A DNA stretch of 64,000 nt from Spisula solida (GCA_947247005.1 OX365955.1:45983822-46047821), one strand, 5' to 3'; counted from the first letter of the stretch, positions 38,201 through 48,648 are shown. Made by a program: numbers and translations. The notes: generated from the sequence alone by a model not told the origin.

Positions 38201-41200
38201 TGATAAGAAGTCCACACTTTTGACAAAAAATGTCATCTGATTTCGTTAGTCTATAAAATTACGTAGGTTGAAATACAAGCACAAGTGCCAAGTCGGACTT
38301 TAAAAGGGGGATCTATATTAAGGATGTATCTACGTATATCAAGGTGGTCTTAACAATTAGCATGATGTAGAATAAAACAATTTGGCTAAATTTGGAAGGA
38401 AGTGAGCTTGTAATGTAGATGTAGAATTAAACAGTTTGGCTAAATTTGGAAGGAAGTGAGCTTGTAATGTAGATGTAGAATTAAACAGTTTGGCTGAATT
38501 TGGAAGGACGTTAGCTTGTAATGTAGATGTAGAATTAAACAGTTTGGCTGAATTTGGAAGGAAGTGAGCTTGTAATGTAGATGTAGAATTAAACAGTTTG
38601 GCTGAATTTGGAAGGGAGTAAGCTTGTAATGTAGATGTAGAATTAAACAGTTTGGCTGAATTTGGAAGGAAGTTAGCTTGTAATGTAGATGTAGAATTAA
38701 ACAGTTTGGCTGAATTTGGAAGGAAGTGAGCTTGTAATGTAGATGTAAAATTAAACAGTTTGGCTGAATTTGGAAGGAAGTGAGCTTGTAATGTAGATGT
38801 AGAATTAAACAGTTTGGCTGAATTTGGAAGGAAGTGAGCTTGTAATGTAGATGTAGAATTAAACAGTTTGGCTGAATTTGGAAGGAAGTTAGCTTGTAAT
38901 GTAGATGTAGAATTAAACAGTTTGGCTGAATTTGGAAGGAAGTGAGCTTGTAATGTAGATGTAGAAATAAACAGTTTAGCTGAATTTGGAAGGGAGTGAG
39001 CTTGTAATGTAGATGTAGAATTAAACAGTTTGGCTGAATTTGGAAGGAAGTGAGCTTGTAATGTAGATGTAGAATTAAACAGTTTGGCTGAATTTTGGAA
39101 GGAAGTGAGCTTGTAATGTAGATGTAGAATTAAACAGTTTGGCTGAATTTTGGAAGGAAGTGAGCTTGTAATGTAGCAGTATGAAGTAAGAATAGTGTAT
39201 GTGAGACACTTACAGTCCGTCCAACCCCATCCTGCGAACATACAGTCGTCCCTCTTTGTTAACCACTCCTCTTTCCACGGTTCTAGTAAAAACATTGAAT
39301 GTATCAATGAACACTAATTATAACAATAGTTGTTATTCATAAAATTATATATCATGTTTTTTTATTTGTTTTCCAAATACATTTGTAGTATATAAATCGC
39401 TGGCTTTTTAGAATTAAAAGGTCGTAAGTAATCATGCATATTTGAACTCTGCATCTCAATGCGCTTCTTATGAGCCCTATTTCATGAAAATCGAAAGTGG
39501 ACCGGTCATGTTGACCAAACTGAAGTTTAAAAAGTTTGTTTTCCATAAGTAAAGATTAGTTTTCAGACAGTTTTTTCTTGTTTTCTCAAAATATTGATTT
39601 TACTCTTACGACCCAGCGAAATGTACCATAATATCATAGTTTTACATTTTCATCTGTTAACTAAACATATGACTTCTTCTCACCGGTCAAAAGCACGTGT
39701 ATTTATGTGACTAAAACTGTAATTGTTTATTGACGAAATAAACGTATTGTATCAAAACGAATATAATAGACCGTACACAGTAATAAATGTAGCATATCTT
39801 TTATACTGAAATTAACGTAATATTTTATTTCATTATCTTTAATCGTTCTCGTATCTGCTCTACATGTGTGGTGTAGATATGTTCTTACATATGTGATAAA
39901 AAATCAAATACAACCACTATAAACCACAGTATATATCATAACAATCAAAGTTTTTACAATACAATGTGAGAAGTTACCTGGGATTTCAATGCTTTGCACG
40001 TATCTATTCATTTCCAAACTCTCTTCCAGCTTAAGAACTGCCAGATCGTTTCCAAATTTGGTCACCTTAAACTGTGGATACTTAAAACAAGATTCAGAAA
40101 TATTTGTTATCATGTTACCAGTTTGAAAACGCGAAGTCTTTTAATACCTAGGTCAAACATCTAATCAGATCGCCGTCATGTGGTGGTCGAACGGTTCATT
40201 TTGTTCTAATCGGACCGGAAGTCAGATGGAAATCGGCCGGTTATAGGGTTGCGACCTGTGTTATATAAGTCTCTTCTTTTCAGATATGCATTCATGCTGC
40301 TTATTGAATACATGGGACATCCTCCGGCATCCGGGTAATTTGTGACCCAGGTAAAAGCACAGTATACTTAATGAATGACATTCTAAATATTATGGTAAAA
40401 TGCAGACAAAATACTGAACAGAAATACCAACAGTATATCAAATGAGTACATGTATAGCCAATGTAACTTTACATTAATATTTGAATTTAAGAATGGCGAG
40501 CCAACTTTTCTTAGCTAATTTCATAATGTGTTTGGTAGCTTTACGTTGAAAACATCGAAATGAATAAACATGTAAGCGCATGAATGTTTCCAAATCGCTC
40601 CATATCTGTTGAGCATTTGATCAATGAAATAAATGATATGTGACAATATTTGTTACCATGATTATCTCTCGAACAAATACTTTCTGATCAAAATCGTCTG
40701 GTGCCTTGAACTTGTGGTCGCCTGCTATTATGAAGAAATTTCCTTCCCTGTAAAAGGATCAAGTACGGTGCTACCAGTAGTAAATTTAATTAAAAACCCT
40801 TGGGATAAATTTTTGAATTCTCATTTATTTATACCATTGGCGTAACAGAAACTTGTACATTACGGATAAAATAATCCGGATCCAAAACAATCCAATGTCA
40901 AATGATGCTGACTTATTTTTCAATAATAAAGAAAACACCAAGTGTCGGACCTGGCTTTGTTTGCGAATGTAATATAAGCCAACTGGACGTGGTATTTGAT
41001 GCATTTATGCGTCGTACAACGTTACCATTATACCACACGACGGTATTTTTGTAATGATGAAAACTTTATAAATCTTATCTACAAATTAAGACAAAATTTG
41101 CTTATGCCTCAGCTATTTTAATGAAATTATATGCGAACAATGGGTAAAAACTAAAAACAGACTGTAGCCAAACGCTTTTGACAACCTCGCAACTACTGTC

Positions 41201-43371
41201 TTGAAGCTATTAAAGAAAAAGAAATATAGTTGCTTTGCTTTGTCTCCATCAATGAACTTAGCCATTTGGGGAATAGTACCATACATGATGCAGTACTGAC
41301 GTCATATAATGAAAAATCAAAACGACTGGTAACAGTTATAAAAACATTGTTAATACTTACTCTTGGTCTGGGTCACGCATGACACAATGCGCCATTGTAA
41401 TGATAGTCCGTTTGTTATATATCGAACCCCCGCATTTAAATTTGCCTTTGTAGTGCAGGGACACCATCCATGGATACTCGCCGCGTTTCGCTCTGTCTCC
41501 TCCAACGATTCGCCGTACTCCTTTACTGTCAATATGACGTCCTCGTGGTGGTGAGTTCTTCAGGATGTCATTTAACCTTTCCTTCATTTCCTCTCTCTCA
41601 GAGACGCTGTCGCCACCAACTAGTGCAACTGAAATAAACGTTAGTTAATATAATGTTCTATATGCAAATAAATATAATAAAGAAAAACTAATACTGGTTA
41701 CCTCAGCAATGGTATTTCGGGATGGAATTTTAACTTAATGTTCATAAATAAAAAACACAATGTACCGAAACTACGACAGATGGTAATTTATTATTTGCTT
41801 TCAATGGATTACGGAGATTTTTCAGTGAAAATAACAGTGAAAATAACAGTGAAATTACCACTTTGTTATTTTCACTGTTTAGAAGCTGGTTCCAGTATCG
41901 TTCAGAAAAAGAAACGTAACGTCAACGACGCCGGGCTTTAAAATGTACGTTACGTCATTATGACGTCACAATTGTCACGGCTTGACGTTCCAATTTCGAC
42001 GTGATTTTTCCAATTAAGCCAATTACGGTACCATTTTAAGAGAAATTGAAGCATATAATAAACAGAAAATTTGTTGATTTTCGGTGAAAGATCAATTTTA
42101 TTTCACTCGTGATCACATAAAATTATATTTTCACTCGTGGCTTCGCCACTCGTGAAAATATTGATTTTCTGTGATCACTCGATGAAATAAAATACGATCT
42201 TACACCAAAATCAACAAATATCCTCTATGTATTTGACAGTGCATCATAAACTGATACCAATGGATACGGCAATGATAATTGAAAACAAACGTTGATAAGG
42301 GTGTCTGACTAGAAATTATACAACGCGTCTTTAATATCTACTTAAAAGTGTATAATTATATTCAGTATAGATCGTGTATGGTAGAAGTACACGCATTATT
42401 TCTCATGACGTCACAATTATAGTACACGTTTGACATAATACATCGCCTTAATATATTTATTCCATTGTAAGTGAATTTGATAAATTAATATTCGGAATTA
42501 TACGTGAGTGCTTAGTGTAATGAATTCTTTCTGATACCGAGCCTTTTAATAACGTGTAATCGTTATGCAATATAAATAAGATAAAAACTTGCTAAATTCC
42601 CTTTTCGTTATTTACAAAACATTTGCATATACAAGTATATCAATGTTAATGTGTAAAGCCCCGTTTCCATGAAGCGTAAAACCTACTCGTTTTCAGCGCG
42701 TATTACGCGCCGAATAAATATAATTCGCTTCAGTCTTTGTTGCATGATGACGTTTCCATTGACGCGTTTTCGGCGCGTAAAATAGTAGCGGGTAGCGAAT
42801 TTTTTACGCATGGACGCTCGTAAAATGACTTTTTGGGTATAAATTGTTGTAGTTTACTCGATTCTAGTAATGTTTTATTGACGCCATTCATCTTAAATTG
42901 CATGAATTTTGTTTTACAGGTTGACAAAAAGCTCGTAGAACTATCCCTGTCTTTTTGAAAAACATCAAAAATTTTGTCTGACCAAAAACGCAACCACCAT
43001 CTTCTCCACCTCATATTCTTTCGAAAGGGCTAGAAAACATGCAACTGCATCTTTTGTTATGGCCTGAAAGTCCCATTTTCTTAAAAATATTGATGAAAGA
43101 TACGCGTTTTTATCCAAAAAACGCGTCTGTTTTCAGCTTCATGGAAACAAGCGTAAATAATTACGAGCGTAAATAATCGGCGTAATTACGCGCCGAAAAA
43201 ATACGCTCCATGGAAACCCGGCTTAACGTAATCCGTCCATCATTAGCCGACGTAATTTCGTGTTATTACGGGAAACTTCGGTACCGTCCGGAAAACCCGG
43301 CTTAATTCATATTCATTTTATAAGGCAAATACACACTTACCACAAAAAAGACAGATAGTAAAACAACGCAT
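35140..43371 (-). CDS. Secreted S1A (chymotrypsin-fold) serine protease, complete seven-exon gene
   Basis: The coding exons are 43371-43341, 41628-41361, 40747-40657, 40080-39978, 39282-39214, 37369-37221 and 35295-35140. They total 867 nt (288 residues plus stop), with GT-AG introns and matching phases at all six joins. Residues 1-16 form a signal peptide and 17-50 a charged propeptide without cysteines, so there is no CLIP domain. Cleavage after Arg50 would expose IVGG. The catalytic triad is His91 (in TMAHC), Asp142 (in GNDLAVL) and Ser240 (in GDSG). The eight mature cysteines fit the standard pairs 76-92, 178-246, 210-227 and 236-266. Odd points are Gly234 at chymotrypsin position 189, Glu260 at the Ser214 position, and GDSGAA instead of GDSGGP. 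The family cleaves peptide bonds in the gut lumen or extracellular space. Specificity here looks chymotrypsin- or elastase-like, or may be altered, and the physiological role is unknown. No neighbouring gene gives context. The family assignment is very secure; the exact 5' exon is slightly less so. Confidence 0.93.
35390..35800. mobile_element. Diverged, truncated copy of the palindromic CAGTGTAG MITE (intron 6)
   Basis: The left end CAGTCTAGCAATATCACGTG is followed by a short duplication of CAATATCACGTGACTTTTGG. Centre and right arm match the other copies (ATAGCCATAAGTATTTTATT, TTTCACAGGG), but the terminal 40-50 bp on the right are missing. This is the most diverged of the four copies. Confidence 0.65.
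36231..37158. mobile_element. Repeat with GCTCACCT ends in protease intron 6, split by a second repeat
   Basis: The left end reads ATCGCTCACCTGAGCA and the right end GTGATAGGTGAGCTAATAA. The inside holds repeated phrases such as TGTGACCTAGTTTTTGA and a GGACAGACGGACGGACG run near the right end. A copy of the TTAATATAATC repeat interrupts it at 36508-36804. I associate this repeat type with mollusc genomes; the superfamily is not clear. Confidence 0.65.
36508..36804 (-). repeat. Interspersed repeat (TTAATATAATC-end family) nested in the element above
   Basis: It has the family end AGATTATATTAAGTCAGACA, then the GGCAGCACTCAA and CCAGCCGAGCACAG blocks and the CCCAAGTCCAAGCTGTCGA block. It interrupts the phrase that continues on both sides in the host element, which shows that it inserted later. 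Confidence 0.7.
37221..37369 (-). CDS. Protease exon 6: Cys168-Cys182 loop and S1 pocket floor
   Basis: The exon encodes residues 188-237, with the pair Cys210/Cys227 and the segment FGHGGCL directly before GDSG. The residue six before the catalytic Ser is Gly234 (chymotrypsin 189). The acceptor is TATCCCTAG and the donor GTTAGT. Confidence 0.92.
37571..38194. mobile_element. TIR element in protease intron 5, with a 138-codon ORF
   Basis: The ends are inverted copies containing TATCCTTTCCGCTACCA (left) and TGGTAGCGGAAAGGATA (right). The interior is richer in GC than its surroundings. A 138-codon ORF runs on the minus strand at 38110-37694; I do not recognise it and see no transposase motif. 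It is probably a nonautonomous DNA transposon. Confidence 0.7.
38365..39178. repeat. 54-bp minisatellite in protease intron 5, about 15 copies
   Basis: The unit contains GGCTGAATTTGGAAGGAAGT and CTTGTAATGTAGATGTAG. About 15 near-identical copies follow each other at 54-bp spacing. The two copies nearest exon 5 carry one extra T (55 bp). Because 54 is divisible by three, the minus strand reads as an 18-residue repeat (LPNSAKLFNSTSTLQAHF) without stops. The array starts about 36 bp inside the intron, next to the exon 5 donor. It is most likely noncoding intronic DNA. Confidence 0.93.
39214..39282 (-). CDS. Protease exon 5: Cys136 and GWG motif
   Basis: The exon of 69 nt encodes residues 165-188. 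It contains DDCMFAGWGW, the conserved 'C.vtGWG' block. The acceptor is TTTTACTAG and the donor GTAAGT. The reading frame stays open past the donor into the minisatellite of intron 5. Confidence 0.92.
39395..39615. mobile_element. MITE with GCTGGCTT...GGTCGTAAGTA ends, copy in protease intron 4
   Basis: The left end has ATCGCTGGC and AAAAGGTCGTAAGTAA; the body has CATGCATATTTGAA and TTTTTTCTTGTTTTCTCAAA; the right end has CTCTTACGACCCAGCGA. It matches copies near 53893-54108 and 60912-61146. Confidence 0.65.
39978..40080 (-). CDS. Protease exon 4: catalytic Asp
   Basis: The exon encodes residues 131-165, YPQFKVTKFGNDLAVLKLEE and onward to IEIP. GNDLAVLKL is the S1A 'nDiALlkL' motif with catalytic Asp142. 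The acceptor is GTTTTAAG, with TAT as the first codon. A competing AG nine bases downstream (CCACAG) would drop three residues of the conserved 'hP.y' segment, so the upstream site is preferred. Confidence 0.92.
40657..40747 (-). CDS. Protease exon 3: loop between His and Asp
   Basis: This short exon of 91 nt encodes residues 100-130, starting EEGNFFIIAGDHKF and ending FVREIIM. It matches the S1A segment 'vvlGeHd...eq...v.kii'. The acceptor is CCTTTTACAG and the donor GTAACA. The frame contains TAA in the other two registers near the start, so only the phase-matched reading is open. Confidence 0.9.
41361..41628 (-). CDS. Protease exon 2: propeptide, IVGG activation site, catalytic His
   Basis: The exon covers residues 11-100. 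It holds the end of the leader, the charged propeptide ending in VRR, the mature N-terminus IVGGDRAKRGEYPWMVSLHY, the CGGS segment and TMAHC with catalytic His91. Cys76 and Cys92 form the conserved loop around the active-site His. The acceptor is TTATTTCAG and the donor GTAAGT, with two bases left over. Confidence 0.95.
42069..42219. mobile_element. Palindromic MITE, protease intron 1
   Basis: A near-perfect inverted repeat runs from ATTTGTTGATTTT to AAAATCAACAAAT and folds around a tight loop (CTCGTGGCTTCGCCACTCG). It is about 151 bp long. The loop style resembles the palindrome at 57738-57893, although the arm sequences differ. Confidence 0.7.
42657..43223 (-). mobile_element. PIF/Harbinger-like nonautonomous element in protease intron 1
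   Basis: The termini are AGCCCCGTTTCCATG on the left and CATGGAAACCCGGCT on the right, flanked by TAA on both sides (42654-42656 and 43224-43226). The 3-bp TWA duplication is typical of PIF/Harbinger. A minus-strand ORF (43014-42730, 94 codons) begins MRWRRWWLRFW, which resembles the RRWW start of Harbinger nuclease proteins, but the rest is too degenerate to confirm. It is read as a decayed internally deleted copy. Confidence 0.6.
43341..43371 (-). CDS. Protease exon 1: start codon and signal peptide
   Basis: The exon encodes MRCFTICLFC plus the first base of Val11 and is followed by the donor GTAAGT. Joined to exon 2 it gives a typical signal peptide (Met-Arg, then a hydrophobic stretch through ALVGG). 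The start has a purine at -3 (CAGGATG). The phase (one base left over) matches exon 2, which opens with two bases, and this is the main support for such a short exon. No other upstream ATG in frame gives a hydrophobic leader. Confidence 0.8.
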
Positions 43372-43465
43372 CCTGACTTATTGCGGAACAACTTTACAAT
43401 GAATTGAATATATTGTTTTGCCTCTGGTATCTTACCATATAAACTAATTAACTCGTCTATGTTGT

Positions 43466-43477
43466 TATTTTTATATA
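43466..43477 (-). promoter_or_regulatory. TATA-like box upstream of the protease
   Basis: TATATAAAAATA on the minus strand lies about 95 bp before the ATG. This would place the transcription start near 43440 and give a 5' UTR of about 65-70 nt. In AT-rich DNA such a match can arise by chance; its position is the main support. Confidence 0.4.
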
Positions 43478-43894
43478 CATGTAGACGTAACACTTAGACT
43501 ATAAATGTAACAACTCGACGCTATCTGATTTATTGTCGCCATTAAAATCAATAGTTTATTAGGCAAAATATTTTTCGGAACATTATGTACACATTCGCAT
43601 CGTTAATTACTTTACAAATTCATATTTGAAATACATGTATAATACATTTATTTGCAAAACTACACATTGAAAACTGTTAATGTACATTATCTTATGTAAA
43701 TAGTTGCCTTTAATGTACTTGATTTATCAGATAGCGTTTGCTTATTAAAATAGGTAATTAAAATCATTTTTTTGCTTTTACGTTTTATTCCATAGGGCAT
43801 GAAACGGTGTTTAGATATTCATCTAAATATTTTCTGTTGAAAAATACTGATTTATATATATTTATGTGCAATTCGTTCAAAGGCAGTTTACATT

Positions 43895-44268
43895 ATAGTG
43901 TTGCAGCCACAAGGGCACAGGTGCATCCTCTACCAGTGCAGATAGAGCATGATCTGGCCAGAGGGAAAGACTGAGAGAAAGCTCCTGAAGGGAGAGAGAG
44001 AGAGAGATTAGATACAGGCTTGCCCGGCGCTACAGAAGTGCGCCTAGCTCTTGTCTTTAATAGTCAGTCTGGTTCTTCAATGTGCCCGGTGTATATCACC
44101 GATACGCAGCTTCCTGGCACCTTTACCCAGATACTTTGCATTGCACACGGTCCGATATAGCGGGAAATATGATAAATATTTCAGAAATGTCAAGTTCCTA
44201 TGCGGGGATTGAACCCACGACCTCTGGATCGACAGTCCAGTGCGTTACCACTGAGCTAAATAGTTCGG
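43895..44268 (-). mobile_element. tRNA-headed SINE, minus strand
   Basis: The head at about 44266-44195 has box A (TTTAGCTCAGTGGTAA), an anticodon stem-loop CTGGACTGTCGATCCAG (anticodon GTC, Asp-like) and box B (GGGTTCAATCCCC). The acceptor stem no longer pairs, so it is not a working tRNA gene. The body matches the SINE at 31709, including the C/T-rich tract (AG-rich on the plus strand near 43990) and GGATGCACCTGTGCCCTTG. Confidence 0.72.
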
Positions 44269-45016
44269 TGACCGCTCTTTTTCTTTAGCTTGTTGTTTAC
44301 AGTTCCACACCGGATTACATTGATTCTTCGATTTTATCTTGTATTTTAATGAGAAAACACCAATTGATATGTGGATTTATAAGTTACGAAGTTACCGAAA
44401 CATTTAAATGAAAGCACATCCAATGAAACACATGCGCAATGCCTATCAACAAATAGCAAGGCCACAAATGCAATGCCGATGTAATCATGCCAACAATGAG
44501 CTCTACTAAATCCTATTAAAATTGCAATTGGACAACTGCGCCTGATTCAATTTACCCCCAGTCGACCGTTCTAGATAATTGTTTTTCTTCAAGTTTCCAG
44601 AAAAATTCTGTCAGTTTCTTTTGACGAATTACTTAATATAAACCAAAGGTTCTTACATTGACGTAAAGTAGAAACTTATTGATAGTTAAGTGGAATTTTA
44701 TTTAGATCATACCGTTCTAATAGAGTTCTTTCTCCATATTGTAGAAATTTATCAAGTATAGCACTGACAGTGTAATTGCATATTACAATTGAGTTACCTT
44801 ATATAGGCCGTATAATAAATGAGCTATTTCAAGGCCTTAATTGAATTTACACCCACATGAATTTAATTTTCTTCCATGTAATTTTATCGGGGAAAATCTT
44901 GAACAAGTCAATGAACGTTTTTCTGACTTTCCCTACGATATTCCATATGACAGTTTGGTCGTTCCATGAAGTTAAAATGAATAGACATCCACGACAATTT
45001 AATCGGGCCATGTAAT

Positions 45017-45438
45017 CAGTGTAGCAATACCACGTGACTTTTGACTACAGTTACAAGAAGAAATTTGTAAACATTGGAAAATAAAATAGTCATAAATATT
45101 GTATTTCTTCATCGATTTCTATGAAATATACACCACGCTAAGGACACTATTATTTGCTTTCCATGAAATATAAAATCTTTTTTCAGTGGCTGTGCCGTTT
45201 TGTTCATTACCTTGTGACACCGTGGAACGTGTATGTTTCACAAGGTAATGGAAAAATCGGTAGTACTCATGAAAAAGATTTTTTATTTCACGGAAAGCAA
45301 ATGCTTTTCCCCTTAGCGTGGCGTATATTTTATAGAAATCGATGAAGAAATAAAATACTTATGGCTATATTTGTTATCCAATGTTTACAAAATTGTCCTT
45401 GTAACTGTAGTCAAAAGCCACGTGATATTGCTACCCTG
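45017..45438. mobile_element. Palindromic CAGTGTAG MITE, copy 3
   Basis: It is about 422 bp long, with the same ends and arms as copy 2, flanked by GTAAT on the left and ATAAT on the right (one difference in a 5-bp duplication). Confidence 0.85.
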
Positions 45439-45481
45439 ATAATGTAATCGATAGACAATGTGGAACAAGATTTAATAAATC

Positions 45482-45632
45482 AAATGATGAGCTCAGTGGT
45501 TAATGCGCTTGTCGTCTAATCTGGCGACCCGGGTTCAAATCCGGTTGGAGGCACACATATGCCGGCCATATTTCAACAGAAAGCTATCTGGCAAATAAAG
45601 GCTATGCTCGGCATTTAAAAACAAAAAAAAAG
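45482..45632 (+). mobile_element. Short tRNA-derived SINE, copy 1
   Basis: The head has GAGCTCAGTGGTTAATGCGC and GGGTTCAAATCC, then GGAGGCACACAT. The tail has AAATAAAGGCTATGCTCGGC followed by ATTTAAAA and an A-run. It shares its whole length with 56299-56441. Confidence 0.75.
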
Positions 45633-46069
45633 AGGTCCCTTGTTCGAATCGTACGTAGTCCTTCCGCTTAATTATACGTATTTCTACAATAATTATATGT
45701 TGTTAATTAACAATAATTAACTGTATTAAAACATTTAAATCTCGGTGTCGTTGTCGTTAACAATATTACTAGTATATATGCATTAGGAATGTTAAACATA
45801 ATGAGAAATCAATTGTCATCACAAGATTATTGACAACATAATCGTTATGGATTTAAACAGTAGTTGGTCATATTCCTGTTATTAATGAGAAAATAATTGC
45901 CATCGAAGTTCTAATCGCTCATTCAATCGACCGAAGTCATCCTGAACTGTTAACGCCAGTTTTGTCCTCTTCATTGTACCCATTGTGCAATTGTCATTCT
46001 GCAAGTCAAATACGATTTTGGAATGCAGATCGATCAAATGGTGTATATTATGTTCTATTCGTGTTCATT

Positions 46070-46265
46070 ATGGCGCTATCTATAGTCTAGTCTTGTCCGA
46101 TTATCTGCGCAACTCTGGTTTCTCCATGCGTCAAACCCCACAAATGCGTTCGGATGGTTTCAATATGGCGCAGATGAAATAGTTCGACCATAGTTTAACC
46201 ACTGGAGGTTTTCGCGGTCTCTAGTTGAACTATGGTGATCATAGATAGCACCAAAACCCAGCCTA
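46070..46265 (+). repeat. Interspersed repeat shared with 14880-15130
   Basis: It shares GATTATCTGCGCA, TTCTCCA, the GGCGCAGATGAAAT block and the ACCATAGTTTAACCA block with the partner. Confidence 0.55.
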
Positions 46266-46705
46266 GGGATGTTCAAAAGGTATTTGAATTTCTTTTTAAT
46301 TTATATGGTTATTACCATAAAAGTTCGTTCGAAAGTGATACTTTTATATACATGTATGTTATGCGTTTGAACAACCCTCATACGGTAATGCTTAACGTGC
46401 CTTGCAATTGCTAGCGAAATTTAGTTATTCTATGGCTGTTAATCATTTCATAAAACACATGGCATTATCTAAATAAAACCGCAAGGCTGTACATACGCTG
46501 ATTGGCCAGTATGTTGAGCGCTTTTGAATTACATAATATGTGTTAATATTGTACAACATGTATATGTATAATGTAATATACTTAAACTAGATATAGTAAA
46601 TGTGCCTTCATGTTTACTTAGGGCTTCCTTTTTGTGTTCAGCTTATTGTACCTTTAGGATATACACAGTCATTGGAACATGATTAAGTAAATGGGAAGGG
46701 GTACG

Positions 46706-46795
46706 GGTACAGTGGAACACCTCTAATCCAGACATGTCCGGACCAGACAAAAAGTCCGGATAAGAGGGGTTCCTGGATTAGAGGGGTTTCTATTT
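46706..46795. mobile_element. Possible pogo/Tigger-type terminus
   Basis: TACAGTGGAACACCTCTAAT followed by CCGGACCAGACAAAAAGTCC and GGATTAGAGGGGTTTC resembles CAGTGGAACC-type ends of pogo/Tigger transposons. No second terminus is seen nearby. Confidence 0.35.
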
Positions 46796-46799
46796 TTAT

Positions 46800-48280
46800 A
46801 CATTGAAACTCTTTAGCCTATTTTATTTGATAACCCTCGTACTTGGAAGGGATTATGTTATGTTAATGTATTGCATACAGCACACAAACTTGACAACAGA
46901 CACAAACTAGATGCATCAGATTGTTCTAACATATTCATTCAACAAAACTAATTTGTATTACCGGTAGACAAAAAGTTTCATTTTATTTTGAGAGATTCTA
47001 GTAATATGGGTTCAAGTTGTCCGAATACTTTGCAAGTAAAATAAAATGCTCTAGTGAAGAAACTGGTAACATTTTGAATACATTTAACCCACAAATCTGT
47101 TTCAGAAATTAAATATGAATTAATCAAGTCAAACATATCATTAAACTTTTATTATTTTACTCATCTACCTACATCACAAAATATGAAACACCAAGTATGT
47201 CGTAAGGTTTTTGACGCGTATAATTATTGGAGTCATGTACTGTAAGTCCTTTTCGCAGACATAATAATTATAGATTTTGGTGAACAATTAAACACACCGA
47301 ACGTTGAAGTTTAGCAAATAGTCCCAGACAAAACAGGGTTTACATTAAATAACAATGTAATGCATAACGAATGATTATGAACGTACGAGAATTGTCTAAA
47401 CAAGTGGCGTAAACGTTTTGTTCACTAATGACGTCATTTTGGATTATGATGACGACAGAACGTTTTTTATTACATAATCACCAATGTGTAAATCGTCACT
47501 ATAATATAGAAAGCACAATACTATTTGCGTCAAATAAAGAAGAGATCAATTAATACAAGGCAATTTCTTGTTATTCTATGATTTAACCAATTTAAACGAT
47601 GTAATTTGCGTACACGTTTACTCGACAAAGAAACGCACCATTTTGACGATCCTGTATGTCAAAATTTAAAGATGAACATAAGAACAAAGCTGGAATTTAT
47701 TTAGATAAAAGTCAAACTTGATATTGTCATATTGTTAAATTATAAGATGCAAGCACGTTATTAAGGCCAGAATAACTGTTAATACATGATATATGTGCTA
47801 ATAAGTTTCACAATAGTGGAACTTTAGAAAACCGTCAACAGTGTCAAACATGTTTCATATTGAACTTGATCAAAATGTATTTCTTCTGAAGTTTTATATC
47901 ATTATTAACGTTTGAAACCATTGCAAATGTTTGTTAACTGTAGATACACAATCTCTGTTCTAGAAAGAAATTTCTTCACAAAAGATTGTATTATTGCCGC
48001 CATTGATTCTCTTCTGTGATTTGGCGATAGACGAGGACCATTTCTAAATGATATAATTTTTATTTACTTATTATGACTTTGTCAGGGATACATTATATGT
48101 ATACCTTCTCTTCTATCATATAAATCCGTGTCGATAAATAACACCAGACATAAGGTGTCAAAAATTGATTATGATAGAGTGTAGAACAAATTGAACGATT
48201 GACCTTTAATGATATATTACACATTTATGTCACCAATATACAGCTTGTTAGGTCTAGACATAAAATAACCTAACCTAACC
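46800..48280. other. Intergenic, nothing recognised
   Basis: There are no ORFs of note. One CRE octamer lies at 47429. Confidence 0.5.
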
Positions 48281-48648
48281 CAAAGGGATTCGACCCGATA
48301 AAATATCTTTCACATCTATACTATGAATACATAAGATAGGGGTCTTTCTTTATGACTGGCCCTCATATACCCAACTCAACATTATGTCCAATATTTTAAA
48401 CAAGCCGAATACAATCATTTAATTTTTACTGCACACTTCAAGACAATATAATATTATACATAAAAAATACAACTTTTATCAATACACGTACACAATGACG
48501 CCTGTGTCGAGCACAGAATGTTCACAAAATGCGTAAAACCCGGTTTGACGACATAACCCTGCACAGACAGAAACTAGAAAACGGCCTTCGATAAAGAAGA
48601 GAAATCATTATTTACACACGATCTCGGGATATTAGTACGACGATTTGA
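48281..48648 (+). repeat. Left arm of a 1.1-kb inverted repeat
   Basis: The arm is about 367 bp, from CAAAGGGATTCGACCCGATA to TTAGTACGACGATTTG. It is nearly identical to the reverse complement of 49008-49375. Confidence 0.9.

Noticed and set aside
38365..39178. CRISPR array
   Set aside because: The repeats are directly contiguous with no variable spacers, and the genome is eukaryotic.
38357..39307. 316-codon ORF as a repeat-protein gene
   Set aside because: It runs through exon 5 of the protease and then an intronic 54-bp minisatellite. The length is explained by a period divisible by three, and the two copies nearest the exon break the repeat frame.
42730..43014. 94-codon ORF as a host gene
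   Set aside because: It lies wholly inside a TAA-flanked transposon remnant in a protease intron.
44195..44268. tRNA-Asp(GTC) gene on the minus strand
   Set aside because: The anticodon and T arms look right, but the acceptor stem does not pair and the element continues into a SINE body.
48268..48282. Telomere-like CCTAAC repeats
   Set aside because: There are only two to three imperfect units next to an inverted repeat; chance similarity.
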